Position numbers and translations under genes: made by a program. DNA of 64,000 nucleotides from Halomarina pelagica (GTDB taxonomy: Archaea; Halobacteriota; Halobacteria; Halobacteriales; Haloarculaceae), in assembly GCF_024228315.1 (NCBI RefSeq), contig NZ_CP100454.1, forward strand, positions 2,852,001-2,916,000. Reading direction: 5' to 3'. The notes under the pieces were generated by a model that saw only the letters and a list, made by a program, of their open reading frames with translations, made no database searches and was not told where the DNA came from. Positions 51,401-60,178 of the stretch are shown piece after piece (within the stretch, counting starts at the first letter, position 1; every line of letters starts with the position of its first letter).

Positions 51401-51727
51401 ATGTCGTGGGCCTGGGCGACGCTCCTCGTCGCCGGAATCTTCGAAATCGGCTGGGCGCTCGGACTCGAACTCTCGGACGGCTTCTCCCGGTTCTGGCCGA
51501 GCGTCGGCACCGTCGTCGCGCTCGTCGTCAGCATGGTTCTCCTCGCGCGCGCGACGCGAACGCTCCCCGTCGGGACCGCCTACGCCGTCTGGACGGGCAT
51601 CGGCGCGGTCGGCACCGCCGCGGGCGGTATCGTGCTGTTCGACGAGCCGAACAACGCCGCCCGCGTGTTCTGCATCCTGCTCGTCGTGGCCGGCATCGTC
51701 GGACTGAAGCTGACGAGTTCGGTCTGA
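51401..51727 (+). CDS. sugE: Small multidrug resistance family exporter, SugE/Gdx (guanidinium) type
   Basis: This 108-residue, four-helix membrane protein works as an antiparallel dimer. It begins MSWAWATLLVAGIFEIGWALGLELSDGFSRFWPS. The glutamate in IFEIGWA is the essential Glu that couples proton and substrate. The GLELSDGFSRFWPS segment matches the Gdx (SugE) group, which exports guanidinium, better than the EmrE group. The second half has AYAVWTGIGAVGTAAGGIVLFDEP, typical of SMR helix 3. It lies directly before fen1 on the same strand. Confidence 0.88.
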   Translation: MSWAWATLLVAGIFEIGWALGLELSDGFSRFWPSVGTVVALVVSMVLLARATRTLPVGTAYAVWTGIGAVGTAAGGIVLFDEPNNAARVFCILLVVAGIVGLKLTSSV

Positions 51728-51811
51728 CCGTCGCGATCGCGAACCGCCGTCCTCCTCCCGCTGACGGCGCGAATCCGAGCCTTGATGGGTTCTCCGACGG
51801 AACTCCCGGTG

Positions 51812-52792
51812 ATGGGAAACGCAGCGTTGCGACAGCTCGCGGTCGTCGAGGACGTCTCCTTCTCGGACCTCGCCGGGAGCGTCGTCGCCGTGGACGCACA
51901 TAACTGGCTCTACCGGTATCTCACGACCACCGTGCGGTTCACGTCGGCCGGCGCGTACACGACGGCGGCGGGCGAGGAGGTGGCGAACCTCATCGGCGTC
52001 GTCCAGGGGCTCCCCAAGCTCTTCGAGCACGACGTGACGCCGGTGTTCGTCTTCGACGGCGGCGTCACCGACCTGAAGGAAGCGGAGATCGAGGACCGCC
52101 GCGACCAGCGCGAGCGCTACGAGGAGCAACTGGAGGCGGCCCGCGAGGAGGGCGACGCGGTCGAGATCTCGACGCTCGAATCGCGAACCCAGCGGCTCAC
52201 CCCCCTGATCCAGGAGACGACCCGCGAACTCCTCGGGCTGCTCGACGTGCCGATCGTCGAGGCACCCGCCGAGGGGGAGGCGCAGGCGGCGCACATGGCC
52301 CGGAAGGGACGGGTCGACTACGTGGGAACCGAGGACTACGACGCCCTCCTGCTCGGCGCGCCCCGGACGCTCAGACAGTTGACGAGCGCCGGTGCTCCCG
52401 AACTCATGGACTTCGAGGCGACGCTCGCGAGACACGACCTCACCTGGGAGCAACTCGTCGACGTGGGCATCCTCTGCGGGACGGACTTCAACGAGGGCGT
52501 CCCCGGCATCGGCCCGAAGACGGCGGTGAAACTCGTCCACGAGCACGGCGACCTCTGGGGCGTGTTCGAGGCGCGTGACGCCTACGTCGAACACGCCGAC
52601 CTGATCCGCGAACTCTTCCTGAACCCGACGGTCACCGACGACTACGACTTCGAGACGGCCATCTCGCCGGACGTCGACGCCGCCCGCGCCTACGTCTGCG
52701 AGGAGTGGGAGGTGCCAGAGAGCGAGGTCGAACGCGGCTTCGAGCGCATCGAGGAGTCGGTCGCACAGACGGGACTCGACGACTGGCTCTGA
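51812..52792 (+). CDS. fen: Flap endonuclease 1
   Basis: This structure-specific nuclease removes 5' flaps during Okazaki-fragment maturation and repair. The 326-residue product starts [17 protein letters not shown]. The N domain has [12 protein letters not shown] and PVFVFDGG, with the first metal-binding aspartates. The I domain has [35 protein letters not shown], supplying the Glu/Asp metal ligands. The helix-hairpin-helix [24 protein letters not shown] follows. The final QTGLDDWL is a PCNA-interacting PIP-like box. The ATG at 51812 gives the canonical MGN start. Confidence 0.95.
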   Translation: MGNAALRQLAVVEDVSFSDLAGSVVAVDAHNWLYRYLTTTVRFTSAGAYTTAAGEEVANLIGVVQGLPKLFEHDVTPVFVFDGGVTDLKEAEIEDRRDQRERYEEQLEAAREEGDAVEISTLESRTQRLTPLIQETTRELLGLLDVPIVEAPAEGEAQAAHMARKGRVDYVGTEDYDALLLGAPRTLRQLTSAGAPELMDFEATLARHDLTWEQLVDVGILCGTDFNEGVPGIGPKTAVKLVHEHGDLWGVFEARDAYVEHADLIRELFLNPTVTDDYDFETAISPDVDAARAYVCEEWEVPESEVERGFERIEESVAQTGLDDWL

Positions 52793-53063
52793 ACGCCCTC
52801 ATCGTTCCCCGTTTCCTTCCCCCTCCCCCCTCGCGACCTCTCTCCCCTCCTCTCGTTCGCCCCCCTCGTCGCCCTCCCCTCTCGTCACCGTTCCCTCTCG
52901 TCGCCCTTCCCCCTCGTCATCGTCCCCCCCCCTCGTCGTCCGTCCCCGCCTCGTTCCGCGTTCGCTGTCGTTCCACTCCGGCCGTCGTTCCCGTCCGCCG
53001 GTGGTTCTCCAATCGTGTCATACGAACGAACGAAATACCCGGGCGTTGTACACCCCGAGGCCC
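52793..53063. other. Pyrimidine-rich intergenic tract
   Basis: From about 52799 to 52990 the + strand is almost entirely C and T, with repeated CCCTCGTC-like words. This strand bias is unlike the surrounding DNA. No gene is present. The tract follows fen1 directly and may contain its T-rich/C-rich termination site. A possible promoter of the dodecin gene is near 53015-53035. Confidence 0.55.
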
Positions 53064-53330
53064 ATGACGGCAGTGAAAATCATCAAGGTGCTCGGTACGT
53101 CGAGCGAATCGTGGGAAGACGCCGCCCAGGAGGCGGTCAGCAAGGCGAGCGAGACGATACACGACATCTCGGGCGTCGAGGTCGAAGACTGGACGGCCTC
53201 CGTCGAGGACGGGAAGATCGTCCAGTACAAGGCGACCGTGGAGATCGCCTTCCCGGTCGAGGCCCAGCGGCGCGATCGGAACTCGGGCGGTCGGAGCGTC
53301 ATCCAGCGCCTCCGTCCGAAGTCGCGCTGA
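53064..53330 (+). CDS. Dodecin-family flavin-binding protein with basic tail
   Basis: Dodecin forms hollow dodecamers that bind riboflavin or FMN. The 88-residue product begins MTAVKIIKVLGTSSESWEDAAQEAVSKASETI. It continues HDISGVEVEDWTASVEDGKIVQYKATVEIAF, which is the whole dodecin fold including the flavin-stacking Trp. Normal dodecins stop at about 66-70 residues. Here about 20 residues follow (EAQRRDRNSGGRSVIQRLRPKSR), strongly basic and unlike halophile surfaces. The ATG at 53064 is the usual start. It is followed 39 bases later by bolA. Confidence 0.88.
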   Translation: MTAVKIIKVLGTSSESWEDAAQEAVSKASETIHDISGVEVEDWTASVEDGKIVQYKATVEIAFPVEAQRRDRNSGGRSVIQRLRPKSR

Positions 53331-53369
53331 GCCCTCGCGCTTTTTGTCCGTCGCGCCGCCAGTAGGGGT

Positions 53370-53618
53370 ATGACGCCCGAAGACGTCGAGCGGCTCATCG
53401 AGGAGGGTATCGAGGACGCCGAGGCGACGGTCACGCGCCCGCGCGATCCCGACGACGACACGCACCTCGCGGCGGTCGTCGTCTCGCCCGCCTTCGAGGG
53501 CCGCCCGCTCGTTCGCCAGCACCAGCTCGTCTACGACGCGCTCGGCGAGCACATGACCCGCGACATCCACGCGCTCGAACTCAAGACGTACACGCCCGAG
53601 GAGTACGAGCGACGGTAG
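53370..53618 (+). CDS. bolA: BolA-family protein
   Basis: This 82-residue protein has the BolA class II KH-like fold: MTPEDVERLIEEGIEDAEATVTRPRDPDDDTHLAAVVVSPAFEGRPLVRQHQLVYDAL, then the C-terminal helix-strand ALELKTYTPEEY. The conserved RH pair in VRQHQLVY and the final histidine-containing IHALELKTYT are present. BolA proteins work with monothiol glutaredoxins in iron-sulfur handling or act as regulators. It follows the dodecin gene by 39 bases and probably shares its transcript. Confidence 0.85.
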   Translation: MTPEDVERLIEEGIEDAEATVTRPRDPDDDTHLAAVVVSPAFEGRPLVRQHQLVYDALGEHMTRDIHALELKTYTPEEYERR

Positions 53619-53730
53619 CCGTCGACCACAGGGGCGCGAGCGTCGGAGCCGGATCGTCGGCCGCCAGTCGGTCGTCGGTCGGTCGCCGGTCCCAGTTAGT
53701 CGTCGGTCCCAGTTAGTCGCCGGTCGTCGG

Positions 53731-54861
53731 TCAGTCGTCGGTCGGTCGCGCCTCCGGCCGTTCGAGTTCCGCGAGCGAGCGGTTGCGTAGCGCCGCCCCC
53801 GTCTCGCGGTCGAAGAGGTGGACGCTCTCCTCGGGGATGCGCGCGACGACCGTCTCGTCGCGTCCGACGTGCGTCATCCCGTCCACGACGGCGACGAACG
53901 CCCCCCCGTCGGGGAACGACAGGTGGACGTTGTTCTCGTTGCCCATCGGCTCGACGACGCCGGCGACCGTCTCGAAGTCGTGGTCGGTCTCCGCGACCGG
54001 GACGATCTCCACGTCCTCGGGCCGAACGCCGAGGGTGAGCGCCGTCGTCCCGTCGAGCGACGCGCGCGTCTCCTCGGAGAGGGGGTACTCGAAGCCGTCG
54101 CCGACGAGCGTCGCCCCGTCGCGCTCGACGGGGAAGAAGTTCATCGACGGCTCGCCGATGAACCCGGCGACGAACTCGTTGGCCGGCTCGTGGTAGCACT
54201 CAAGCGGCGTGCCGACCTGCATCAGCCGCCCGTCGTCGAGGACGGCGATGCGATCGCCCATCGTCATCGCCTCCGTCTGGTCGTGGGTGACGTACACCGT
54301 CGTCACCGCGAGTTCCTCCTGGAGCCGCTGAAGTTCGGTTCGCATCTGCGCGCGGAGCTTGGCGTCGAGGTTGGAGAGCGGTTCGTCCATCAGGAAGACC
54401 GCCGGGTCGCGGACGATGGCGCGGCCGAGCGCGACGCGCTGTTGCTGGCCGCCCGAGAGTTCGCCCGGCTTGCGATCGAGGAGTTCGGGGATGTCGAGCA
54501 GGTCCGCGGCCTCCTCGACGCGCGCCTCGATCTCGTCGTCGGCGAGGTCGGTCGACTCCTCCAGCCCGAAGCGCATGTTCCCGCGGACGGTCATGTGCGG
54601 GTAGAGCGCGTAGCTCTGAAAGACCATCGCGATGTCCCGCTCCATCGGCTTGGCGTGGGCGATCGAGCGTCCCCCGAGGCGGATGTCTCCCCCGGTGACG
54701 CTCTCCAGCCCCGCGATCATCCGCAAGGTGGTCGACTTCCCGCAGCCGGACGGCCCGACGAGGACGAGGAACTCCCCGTCCTCGATGTCCATCGAGACGT
54801 CGTCGACGGCGACGACGTCGTCGAAGCGTTTCGTGACGCTGTCGAGCGTCAGCTCTGCCAC
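53731..54861 (-). CDS. ABC transporter ATPase of a carbohydrate importer (UgpC/MalK type)
   Basis: This 376-residue ATPase powers the permease pair encoded upstream. Walker A GPSGCGKST lies at residues 36-44, then Q-loop MVFQSYALYPHMTVRGNM, signature LSGGQQQRVALG, Walker B VFLMDEPLSNLDAKLR and H-loop TVYVTHDQTEAM. The C-terminal TOBE-like regulatory region (DGTTALTLGVRPEDVEIVP) places it in the sugar CUT1 group. The C-terminal residues are acidic. It is the last gene of the four-gene minus-strand transporter operon. Tandem repeats lie just beyond its stop. Confidence 0.93.
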   Translation of the reverse strand: MAELTLDSVTKRFDDVVAVDDVSMDIEDGEFLVLVGPSGCGKSTTLRMIAGLESVTGGDIRLGGRSIAHAKPMERDIAMVFQSYALYPHMTVRGNMRFGLEESTDLADDEIEARVEEAADLLDIPELLDRKPGELSGGQQQRVALGRAIVRDPAVFLMDEPLSNLDAKLRAQMRTELQRLQEELAVTTVYVTHDQTEAMTMGDRIAVLDDGRLMQVGTPLECYHEPANEFVAGFIGEPSMNFFPVERDGATLVGDGFEYPLSEETRASLDGTTALTLGVRPEDVEIVPVAETDHDFETVAGVVEPMGNENNVHLSFPDGGAFVAVVDGMTHVGRDETVVARIPEESVHLFDRETGAALRNRSLAELERPEARPTDD

Positions 54862-54958
54862 GCGTCCGCCTCCGTGCGCGGGTCGAGCCCGCCGTTGGTG
54901 ATTGTGGTAGTGGTCGTGGTCGTGATCGTGATAGTGGTCGTGTGCGTCATGTCTTCGG
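54862..54958. repeat. GTGGTC-rich microsatellite between transporter genes
   Basis: About 50 bases at 54899-54949 are built from GTGGTC, GTGATC and GTAGTG words (+ strand). They separate the last permease gene from the ATPase gene. No gene. The repeat could alter spacing within the operon mRNA. Confidence 0.55.
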
Positions 54959-55894
54959 TCATGATTCCCCCGCCACGCCGCGGGCGAAGTAGTCCCCGAA
55001 CAGGACGTAGACGAGGAGCGTCGGGAGCGCCGCGACGAACGCGCCCGCCATCTGCGTGTTGAACGTCTGGATGATCCCGCCGGTGAGGTTGTTGAGCGCC
55101 ATCGTCACCACCGCCGCGGGACCGCTTCCCGACGGGATGATGACCAGCGCGAACAGCAGGTCGTTCCAGATCTGCGTGAACTGGTAGATGAGCGTCACCG
55201 CGAACATCGGCTTCGAGAGGGGCAGGACGATGCGGCGGTAGACGCGGAAGGCGCTCGCGCCGTCGAGGCGGGCCGCCTCCAGCATCTCCGCGGAGAACGT
55301 CTTGTAGTACCCCCGGAACAGCAGCGTCGTGATCGGTATCCCGTAGGCCGTGTGTGCGACGATGAGGTTGATCAGGTTCGCGTGGTGCTCCTGGAGGAAC
55401 GGGAGTCCCCACAGGAACGACAGCAGCGACGCGGTGTCGACGATGGCGAACAGCCGCGACAGGGGGATGAGCACCGCCTGGTACGGGATGAAGATGCCGG
55501 CGACGAACAGCAGGACGACGCCGACCTGCCCGCGCCAGTCGATGTTCGTCAGGCCGTAAGCGGCCAGGCTCCCGAGGAGCGCGGAGAGGATCGTCGCGGG
55601 GACGGCGAGCAGCAGGCTGTTGACCAGCGCGTCCGCCATCTCGCGCACCGCGACCGTCCACGGCTCGATCGTGAACCCGCCCGGACCGGGCGGCACCAGC
55701 GGGAGCGACCGCTGGAACTCCTGGGTCGTCTTGAACGCCGTCATCAGGCCGGCCTCGAGCGGCGCGAGGTAGAACAGCAACAGGCCGACGAGGACGACGT
55801 ACAGCGCCGCCCGGCGCTTCGAGCCCGGCAGCCGACGGCGGTTGCCGTCGTCGTCTTGGCCGGAATCGGTCGGCGAGACGTTCGCGCTCGCCAT
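54959..55894 (-). CDS. Carbohydrate ABC transporter permease (MalG type)
   Basis: This 311-residue inner-membrane protein has six helices. The EAA loop for ATPase docking reads EMLEAARLDGASAFRVYRRIVLPLSKP, near residue 210. The N-terminal cytoplasmic part is longer than usual and Ser/Asp-rich (MASANVSPTDSGQDDDGNRR). It pairs with the upstream permease, whose stop codon overlaps its start by one base, so the two are cotranslated. CUT1-family importers bring in mono- or oligosaccharides. Confidence 0.92.
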   Translation of the reverse strand: MASANVSPTDSGQDDDGNRRRLPGSKRRAALYVVLVGLLLFYLAPLEAGLMTAFKTTQEFQRSLPLVPPGPGGFTIEPWTVAVREMADALVNSLLLAVPATILSALLGSLAAYGLTNIDWRGQVGVVLLFVAGIFIPYQAVLIPLSRLFAIVDTASLLSFLWGLPFLQEHHANLINLIVAHTAYGIPITTLLFRGYYKTFSAEMLEAARLDGASAFRVYRRIVLPLSKPMFAVTLIYQFTQIWNDLLFALVIIPSGSGPAAVVTMALNNLTGGIIQTFNTQMAGAFVAALPTLLVYVLFGDYFARGVAGES

Positions 55895-56952
55895 CAGAGT
55901 TCACCCCGCCGGTACTCGCTGTAGAGGTACGGACTGACCACGAACAGCGCCATCACGAACAGCACGATGGCGATCGCGGAGCCGTATGCCCACTGGTTCG
56001 AGCTGAACGCCTGTCGATACATCATCGTCGAGAGGATGTCCCCGTACGGCCCGGGGTTGTCCCCGAACAGCACGAAGATGAAGTCGAACGCCTTGAGCGC
56101 GAACACCATCAGCACGACCGCCGCGCTGATGGTCGAGGCGCGGAGCTGCGGGAGGACGACCCGCCAGTACATGCGCACCGTGCTCGCGCCGTCGGTGCGC
56201 GCCGCCTCGTACTGCTCGGTCGGGATCGCGCGCAGTCCGGCGAGGTAGACGACCATCGTGTAGCCGCTGAACTGCCAGATGAGCGCGAAGATGACGGCGA
56301 ACAGCTTGACGTAGAGGACGTCGGGGACGAGCGGGAGCGCCCCCAGCGCGCCCGTGTCGACGAAGCCGCTCAGCCACTGGAAGCGGACGTCGATCCCCAG
56401 CGGTCCGAGGAGCGACCCGAGGACCGTGTTGATGACGCCCGACTGGGGGTTGTACATCCACCGCCAGAAGACGGCGGTGACGACGAACGAGAGGCTCATC
56501 GGGAGCAGGTAGACGGTTCGAAAGCCGTTCTCGAAGCGGACGCCCTGGTCGATGAGGATCGCGAGGCCCAGGCCGATGACCAGCGCGAGCGCGGTGAACA
56601 CGACGAGCAGGATGACGGTGTTCCGGAAGGCGGTCCAGAACGTCGGGTCCGAGAACGCCCGCGCGTACGTCTCGAAGTCCCACGTCGCGGGGTCGTACGT
56701 CGGAAGCTGGAGCCCCGCGAAGTCGGTCAGCGAGATGACGAAGTTCCAGCCGATCGCCCCGTAGACGAAGAAGCCCATCAGGAGAAACGGCGGCAGCCAG
56801 AACGGGAGCGAGCTGAGGAACTCATCGGAGACGTACCGGGAGAGCCCGGTCTCGTCGTCCCGGCGCGCGGCGGTGGCCGTCGTCGTCCCGCCGTCCGCCC
56901 TGAGGCGCTCGCCGGCGTCGTCGGACCGCGGGTTCGGTGATCGATTACGCAT
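55894..56952 (-). CDS. Carbohydrate ABC transporter permease (MalF/UgpA type)
   Basis: This 352-residue membrane protein begins with about 40 hydrophilic residues and then has six helices. The EAA loop reads EQYEAARTDGASTVRMYWRVVLPQLRAS, near residue 265. The end is YLYSEYRRGEL. It works with the MalG-type partner, the ATPase and the binding protein encoded on either side. It starts 24 bases after the stop of the binding-protein gene and overlaps the next permease gene by one base. Confidence 0.92.
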   Translation of the reverse strand: MRNRSPNPRSDDAGERLRADGGTTTATAARRDDETGLSRYVSDEFLSSLPFWLPPFLLMGFFVYGAIGWNFVISLTDFAGLQLPTYDPATWDFETYARAFSDPTFWTAFRNTVILLVVFTALALVIGLGLAILIDQGVRFENGFRTVYLLPMSLSFVVTAVFWRWMYNPQSGVINTVLGSLLGPLGIDVRFQWLSGFVDTGALGALPLVPDVLYVKLFAVIFALIWQFSGYTMVVYLAGLRAIPTEQYEAARTDGASTVRMYWRVVLPQLRASTISAAVVLMVFALKAFDFIFVLFGDNPGPYGDILSTMMYRQAFSSNQWAYGSAIAIVLFVMALFVVSPYLYSEYRRGEL

Positions 56953-56975
56953 CGTGGGTGGTGTGCGCGGTCACG

Positions 56976-58310
56976 CTACCGAGCGAGCGCCTCGACGATC
57001 GCCCCCTGCGCCTGCTCGACGTCGTAGCCGGAGATGAACGTCGACATCGCGCTCCCGAACGCCGTCAGCGCCTTCGGCGGCACCGCGAGCCCGTGCTGGA
57101 TGCTCAGCGGCTGGGCCGTCGAGTTCGCGAAGTCCTCCATCTGGCGCTTGAGGAACGGGCCGAAGGCGTCCTTCGGCACGTCGGTGCGCGGCGGGATGGA
57201 CCCCTTCTTGGGGTTGAAGCGCTTCTGCGCGTCGACGCTGCCGACGTAGCGCAGGAACTTCTTCGTCGTCTCGGGCGAGGGGTTGTTCTTCGGGAACGGG
57301 AACGAGTCCATGTTCAGCGCGTACGCTCCGTCGGTCCCGGGGAAGGGGACGTGCCCCCAGTCCGACTCGAACTCGAAGCCGTCCTGAGCGCGGTACATCC
57401 CCGCGGCCCAGTCGCCCTGGTGGAAGAAGGCGGCCTTTCCGTTGATGATGAGCTTGTTCGCGTCCTGCCAGCCGATCGAGCCGGCGTCCCGGTTGAAGTA
57501 CTGCGAGTACTCCTTGACGACCGAGAGGGCGTTCTTCACCGCGTCGGCGTTCTCCTTCGCCTTCCCCTCCATGATCGCGGCGTACGTCTCGGGGTCCGAC
57601 TCGCCGAGCAGCACCTGCGCCCAGAGCTGACCGGTCGACCACGCGCTCTTGGTCTGCTGGGCCATGCCGACGTAGCCGGCGTCCTCCGCCTTCTTCATCG
57701 CGGCGACGAGGTCACTCGGCTTCCCGATCGACGACGGATCGACGCCGGCGTCCTCGACGACGCTCACGTTGTAGAAGAGGTTGTTGAGCCGGTGGATGTT
57801 GAGCGGCACCGTCACGTAGGAGCCGCCGGGCTTCGCCGCCTGCTTCGGACCATCGAGGTAGGCCTTCTTCATGTCGTTCTCGCCCCAGACCGACTCGCCG
57901 ATGTCGTGGAGCTTGTCCGCCTCGACGTACGGCGTCAGGTTCGCGCCGGGCCACGCCTGCCACGTGCTCGGCGGGTTGTCGTTCAGCACGCGCTTCTTGA
58001 TGACCGCGTGCAGGTTCTCGCCGGCACCGCCGGAGACCGGGTTGGGGTTGACCGTGACGTCCGGGTACTTCTCCTCGAACCCGGCCAGCAACGCTTCGAT
58101 GGCGGCCGACCCGTCGCCGCCCGTCCACCAGTGCTGGATCTCGAGGGCGTTCGAGCCGGAACCGCCGCCACCCGAGCCGCCGGAGCCGTTCCCGTCGTTC
58201 GAGCCACCGCCGCCGCCGAGACAGCCCGCAAGCCCCGCGACGCCCGCGGCGGCCGTTCCTTTCAGCACGGTGCGTCGGGAGAACCGACCTGCTATGTCAT
58301 CCTCTGTCAT
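56976..58310 (-). CDS. Extracellular solute-binding lipoprotein of the sugar ABC transporter
   Basis: This 444-residue binding protein has the twin-arginine signal FSRRTVLKGTAAAGVAGLAGC, with lipobox LAGC, so it is Tat-exported and lipid-anchored. A Gly/Ser/Asn linker precedes the mature domain. That domain starts ALEIQHWWTGGDGSAAIEALLAGFEEKYPDVTVNPNPV, the family 1 (sugar) pattern. WQAWPGANLTPYVEADKLHDIG and GKAAFFHQGDWAAGMY follow, with aromatic residues suited to stacking on sugars. First gene of the transporter operon, with AT-rich promoter elements at 58354-58401. The position beside gfcR-gdh suggests glucose or a related sugar. Confidence 0.9.
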   Translation of the reverse strand: MTEDDIAGRFSRRTVLKGTAAAGVAGLAGCLGGGGGSNDGNGSGGSGGGGSGSNALEIQHWWTGGDGSAAIEALLAGFEEKYPDVTVNPNPVSGGAGENLHAVIKKRVLNDNPPSTWQAWPGANLTPYVEADKLHDIGESVWGENDMKKAYLDGPKQAAKPGGSYVTVPLNIHRLNNLFYNVSVVEDAGVDPSSIGKPSDLVAAMKKAEDAGYVGMAQQTKSAWSTGQLWAQVLLGESDPETYAAIMEGKAKENADAVKNALSVVKEYSQYFNRDAGSIGWQDANKLIINGKAAFFHQGDWAAGMYRAQDGFEFESDWGHVPFPGTDGAYALNMDSFPFPKNNPSPETTKKFLRYVGSVDAQKRFNPKKGSIPPRTDVPKDAFGPFLKRQMEDFANSTAQPLSIQHGLAVPPKALTAFGSAMSTFISGYDVEQAQGAIVEALAR

Positions 58311-58353
58311 TATGTTGCCCCCTGTGAAGGTTATCCGGAAAATATGGGAGCAC

Positions 58354-58401
58354 GGACTTAACGCTTTCCTGTGTTAACTGGATAACGAGTTAATCTTTCC
58401 A
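58354..58401 (-). promoter_or_regulatory. Candidate control region of the sugar transporter operon
   Basis: On the minus strand this AT-rich stretch contains GGAAAGATTAACTCG and, 27 bases later, GGAAAGCGTTAAG, with the palindrome GTTATCCAGTTAAC between. The same AAAG-TTAACTCG words occur before gdh (60179-60197). They could be binding sites of the adjacent regulator GfcR, but the published motif was not available for comparison. Confidence 0.35.
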
Positions 58402-58468
58402 GTGGCTAGCGACTCGTAGAGAGGGCGAACGAGGGAGGGAGGGCGAGACGCGAGGGCGACCGGACGTA

Positions 58469-59083
58469 TCAGACGCGGATCACCTGCACGAGCGAGTGGA
58501 CCGGCACGCCCTCCACCTCGTCGACGCCGCGCTTGTCGACGAGGATAGCGCAGGCGACGGGGTTCCCGCCGCGCTCGCGGATCGCGTCGATGGTCTCGGT
58601 CAGGGTCGTCCCGCTGGTGACGGTGTCGTCGACGACGTAACAGTCGCGGTCCTCGACGCTCGCGAAGTTGCGCGAGAAGCTCCCGCCGAGGTCCTCGATG
58701 TCGCCCTCCTCCCACTGGTGCTTGCGGGGCGTGTACGTCGCGAGGTCCGTCTCGAGTTCGCTCGCGACAGCCGTCGCGAGCGGGACGCCGGCCTTCTCGA
58801 TCCCCACGGTGACGTCGACGGTGCCGTTCGCGTCGACCAGGAGGTCGGCGAGCGCCGCCCCGACGTGTCCGAGCCGGCCGGAGTCGGCACCGACGGCGCT
58901 CCAGTCGACGTGGATGTCGTCGGAATCCCGGCGACTCGTGGCGGCGGCGGCGGCACCGCTGCGCTCGACCAGCCACCGGGCGGTCTCCCGCGAGACGTTC
59001 AGTTCGTCGGCGATTTCGCCCTTCGAGAGCCCTCGTTCTGCGAGCGACGCTGCGTTCTCGATGAGGTCGTCTACGTTCTTCAT
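58469..59083 (-). CDS. gfcR: GfcR, PRTase-like regulator of glucose and fructose catabolism
   Basis: The 204-residue product joins an N-terminal helix-turn-helix (LIENAASLAERGLSKGEIADELNVSRETARWLVER, residues 7-41) to an orotate-phosphoribosyltransferase-like domain with the PRPP loop CYVVDDTVTSGTTLTE near residue 148. In Haloferax volcanii GfcR activates genes of the semi-phosphorylative Entner-Doudoroff pathway and lower glycolysis. Next to gdh, which it overlaps by four bases, the assignment is strong. The PRTase domain probably senses a phosphorylated metabolite rather than making orotidylate. Confidence 0.92.
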   Translation of the reverse strand: MKNVDDLIENAASLAERGLSKGEIADELNVSRETARWLVERSGAAAAATSRRDSDDIHVDWSAVGADSGRLGHVGAALADLLVDANGTVDVTVGIEKAGVPLATAVASELETDLATYTPRKHQWEEGDIEDLGGSFSRNFASVEDRDCYVVDDTVTSGTTLTETIDAIRERGGNPVACAILVDKRGVDEVEGVPVHSLVQVIRV

Positions 59084-60141
59084 AGTGTATCGAACTCGAC
59101 CGCGGTCTTAATGGTGCCGTCGCCGTCGTCGAAGGCCCGCTCGTACTCCTCGAGGTCGACGACGTCGGTGACGAGCGCGTCGAGGAACCGCTCGGGGAGC
59201 GCGGAGAGCGTCTCGACTGCGGCCTCGAAGTGCTCGGCGTTGGAGTTCACGGTCCCGACCAGGGCCTTGTTGTGCAGGACCAGTTCGCGGTGGAGCGCGC
59301 CGCCGTCGACCTCGAACGTCCAGTCGCCGGGGACGCCGACGAGCGCGCCGACCCCGTTGGGCGCGAGCGCCTCGACCGTCTCGAGGGCGTGTCTGGCATA
59401 GCCCGTCGCCTCGTAGACGAGGTCCATCGGCTCGTGGGCGTCCGGGATCTCCGGGACCGGCGTCTCCCGCGAGTCGACGTACGTCGCCCCCAGTCCCTCG
59501 ATGAGGTCGATCGTGGGGTCGGGGCGGTCCCGGCGGCCGAGGCAGTAGGTCCGTTCCGCCCGCGAGCCGAGCATCGCGAGGGTGAGCAGGCCGAGCGACC
59601 CGTTGCCGAGCACGAGGGCGCTCTCCGGGTTCCACTCGAACGCCGAGCGCGCGGCGACGGCGTGACCCAGCGCCTTCTCGCTGATGCTGATCGGCTCGAC
59701 GAGAAAGCCCCACTCGGCGAGTTCGCGCGGGAGCGAGACGAGGTACTCCGGCGCGCTGACGAAGTACTCGCTCATGAAGCCGTGGGCACCAACGATGCCC
59801 CGCTCCACGTACGAACCCTCGGGGGCCATGTCGGGCTCTCCGCGCTCGAAGTACTCGTTGGTTCCGTTCGGCGGTCGTCGCACCGTGGGCGCGACGACGG
59901 TCCCCTCCGCGAGCGCCGTCCCGTTCGCGTCCGCGACGACGCCGACCGCCTCGTGGCCGAGCACGAGGCGGTCCTCGCCCGCCGGCGGGCCGCCGTGCTC
60001 GCAGGCGACGACCTCGTGATCGGTACCGTCGACGCCGACGCGCAGGGTGCGAACCAGGACCTGCCCGTCGGCGGGCACCGGTCGCGGTCGCTCGTCCAGC
60101 TCCGGGCCGCTTCCGTCCCCTCTAGTGGTGATCGTTCTCAT
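59080..60141 (-). CDS. gdh: Glucose 1-dehydrogenase
   Basis: This 353-residue medium-chain dehydrogenase oxidises glucose to gluconolactone with NAD(P). Asp38 (VGVDGTDHEV) replaces the usual cysteine zinc ligand, and His63-Glu64 follow (LVLGHEAVG), exactly the pattern described for Haloferax mediterranei glucose dehydrogenase. The Rossmann fold is ALVLGNGSLGLLTLAMLGSRAERTYCLGRRDRPD. The end of the gene overlaps the start of gfcR by four bases. AT-rich sequence AATAAGTATTTT 20-30 bases before the ATG suggests a short or absent leader. Confidence 0.93.
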   Translation of the reverse strand: MRTITTRGDGSGPELDERPRPVPADGQVLVRTLRVGVDGTDHEVVACEHGGPPAGEDRLVLGHEAVGVVADANGTALAEGTVVAPTVRRPPNGTNEYFERGEPDMAPEGSYVERGIVGAHGFMSEYFVSAPEYLVSLPRELAEWGFLVEPISISEKALGHAVAARSAFEWNPESALVLGNGSLGLLTLAMLGSRAERTYCLGRRDRPDPTIDLIEGLGATYVDSRETPVPEIPDAHEPMDLVYEATGYARHALETVEALAPNGVGALVGVPGDWTFEVDGGALHRELVLHNKALVGTVNSNAEHFEAAVETLSALPERFLDALVTDVVDLEEYERAFDDGDGTIKTAVEFDTL

Positions 60142-60178
60142 GGGTCACTCCGCGATCGTGGAAAATACTTATTCTAGT

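Noticed and set aside
53640-53740. CRISPR-like or regulatory direct repeats (CCCAGTTAGTCG twice among GTCGGTC words)
   Set aside because: Units are short, irregular and abut the ATPase stop codon; best explained as a simple-sequence tract.
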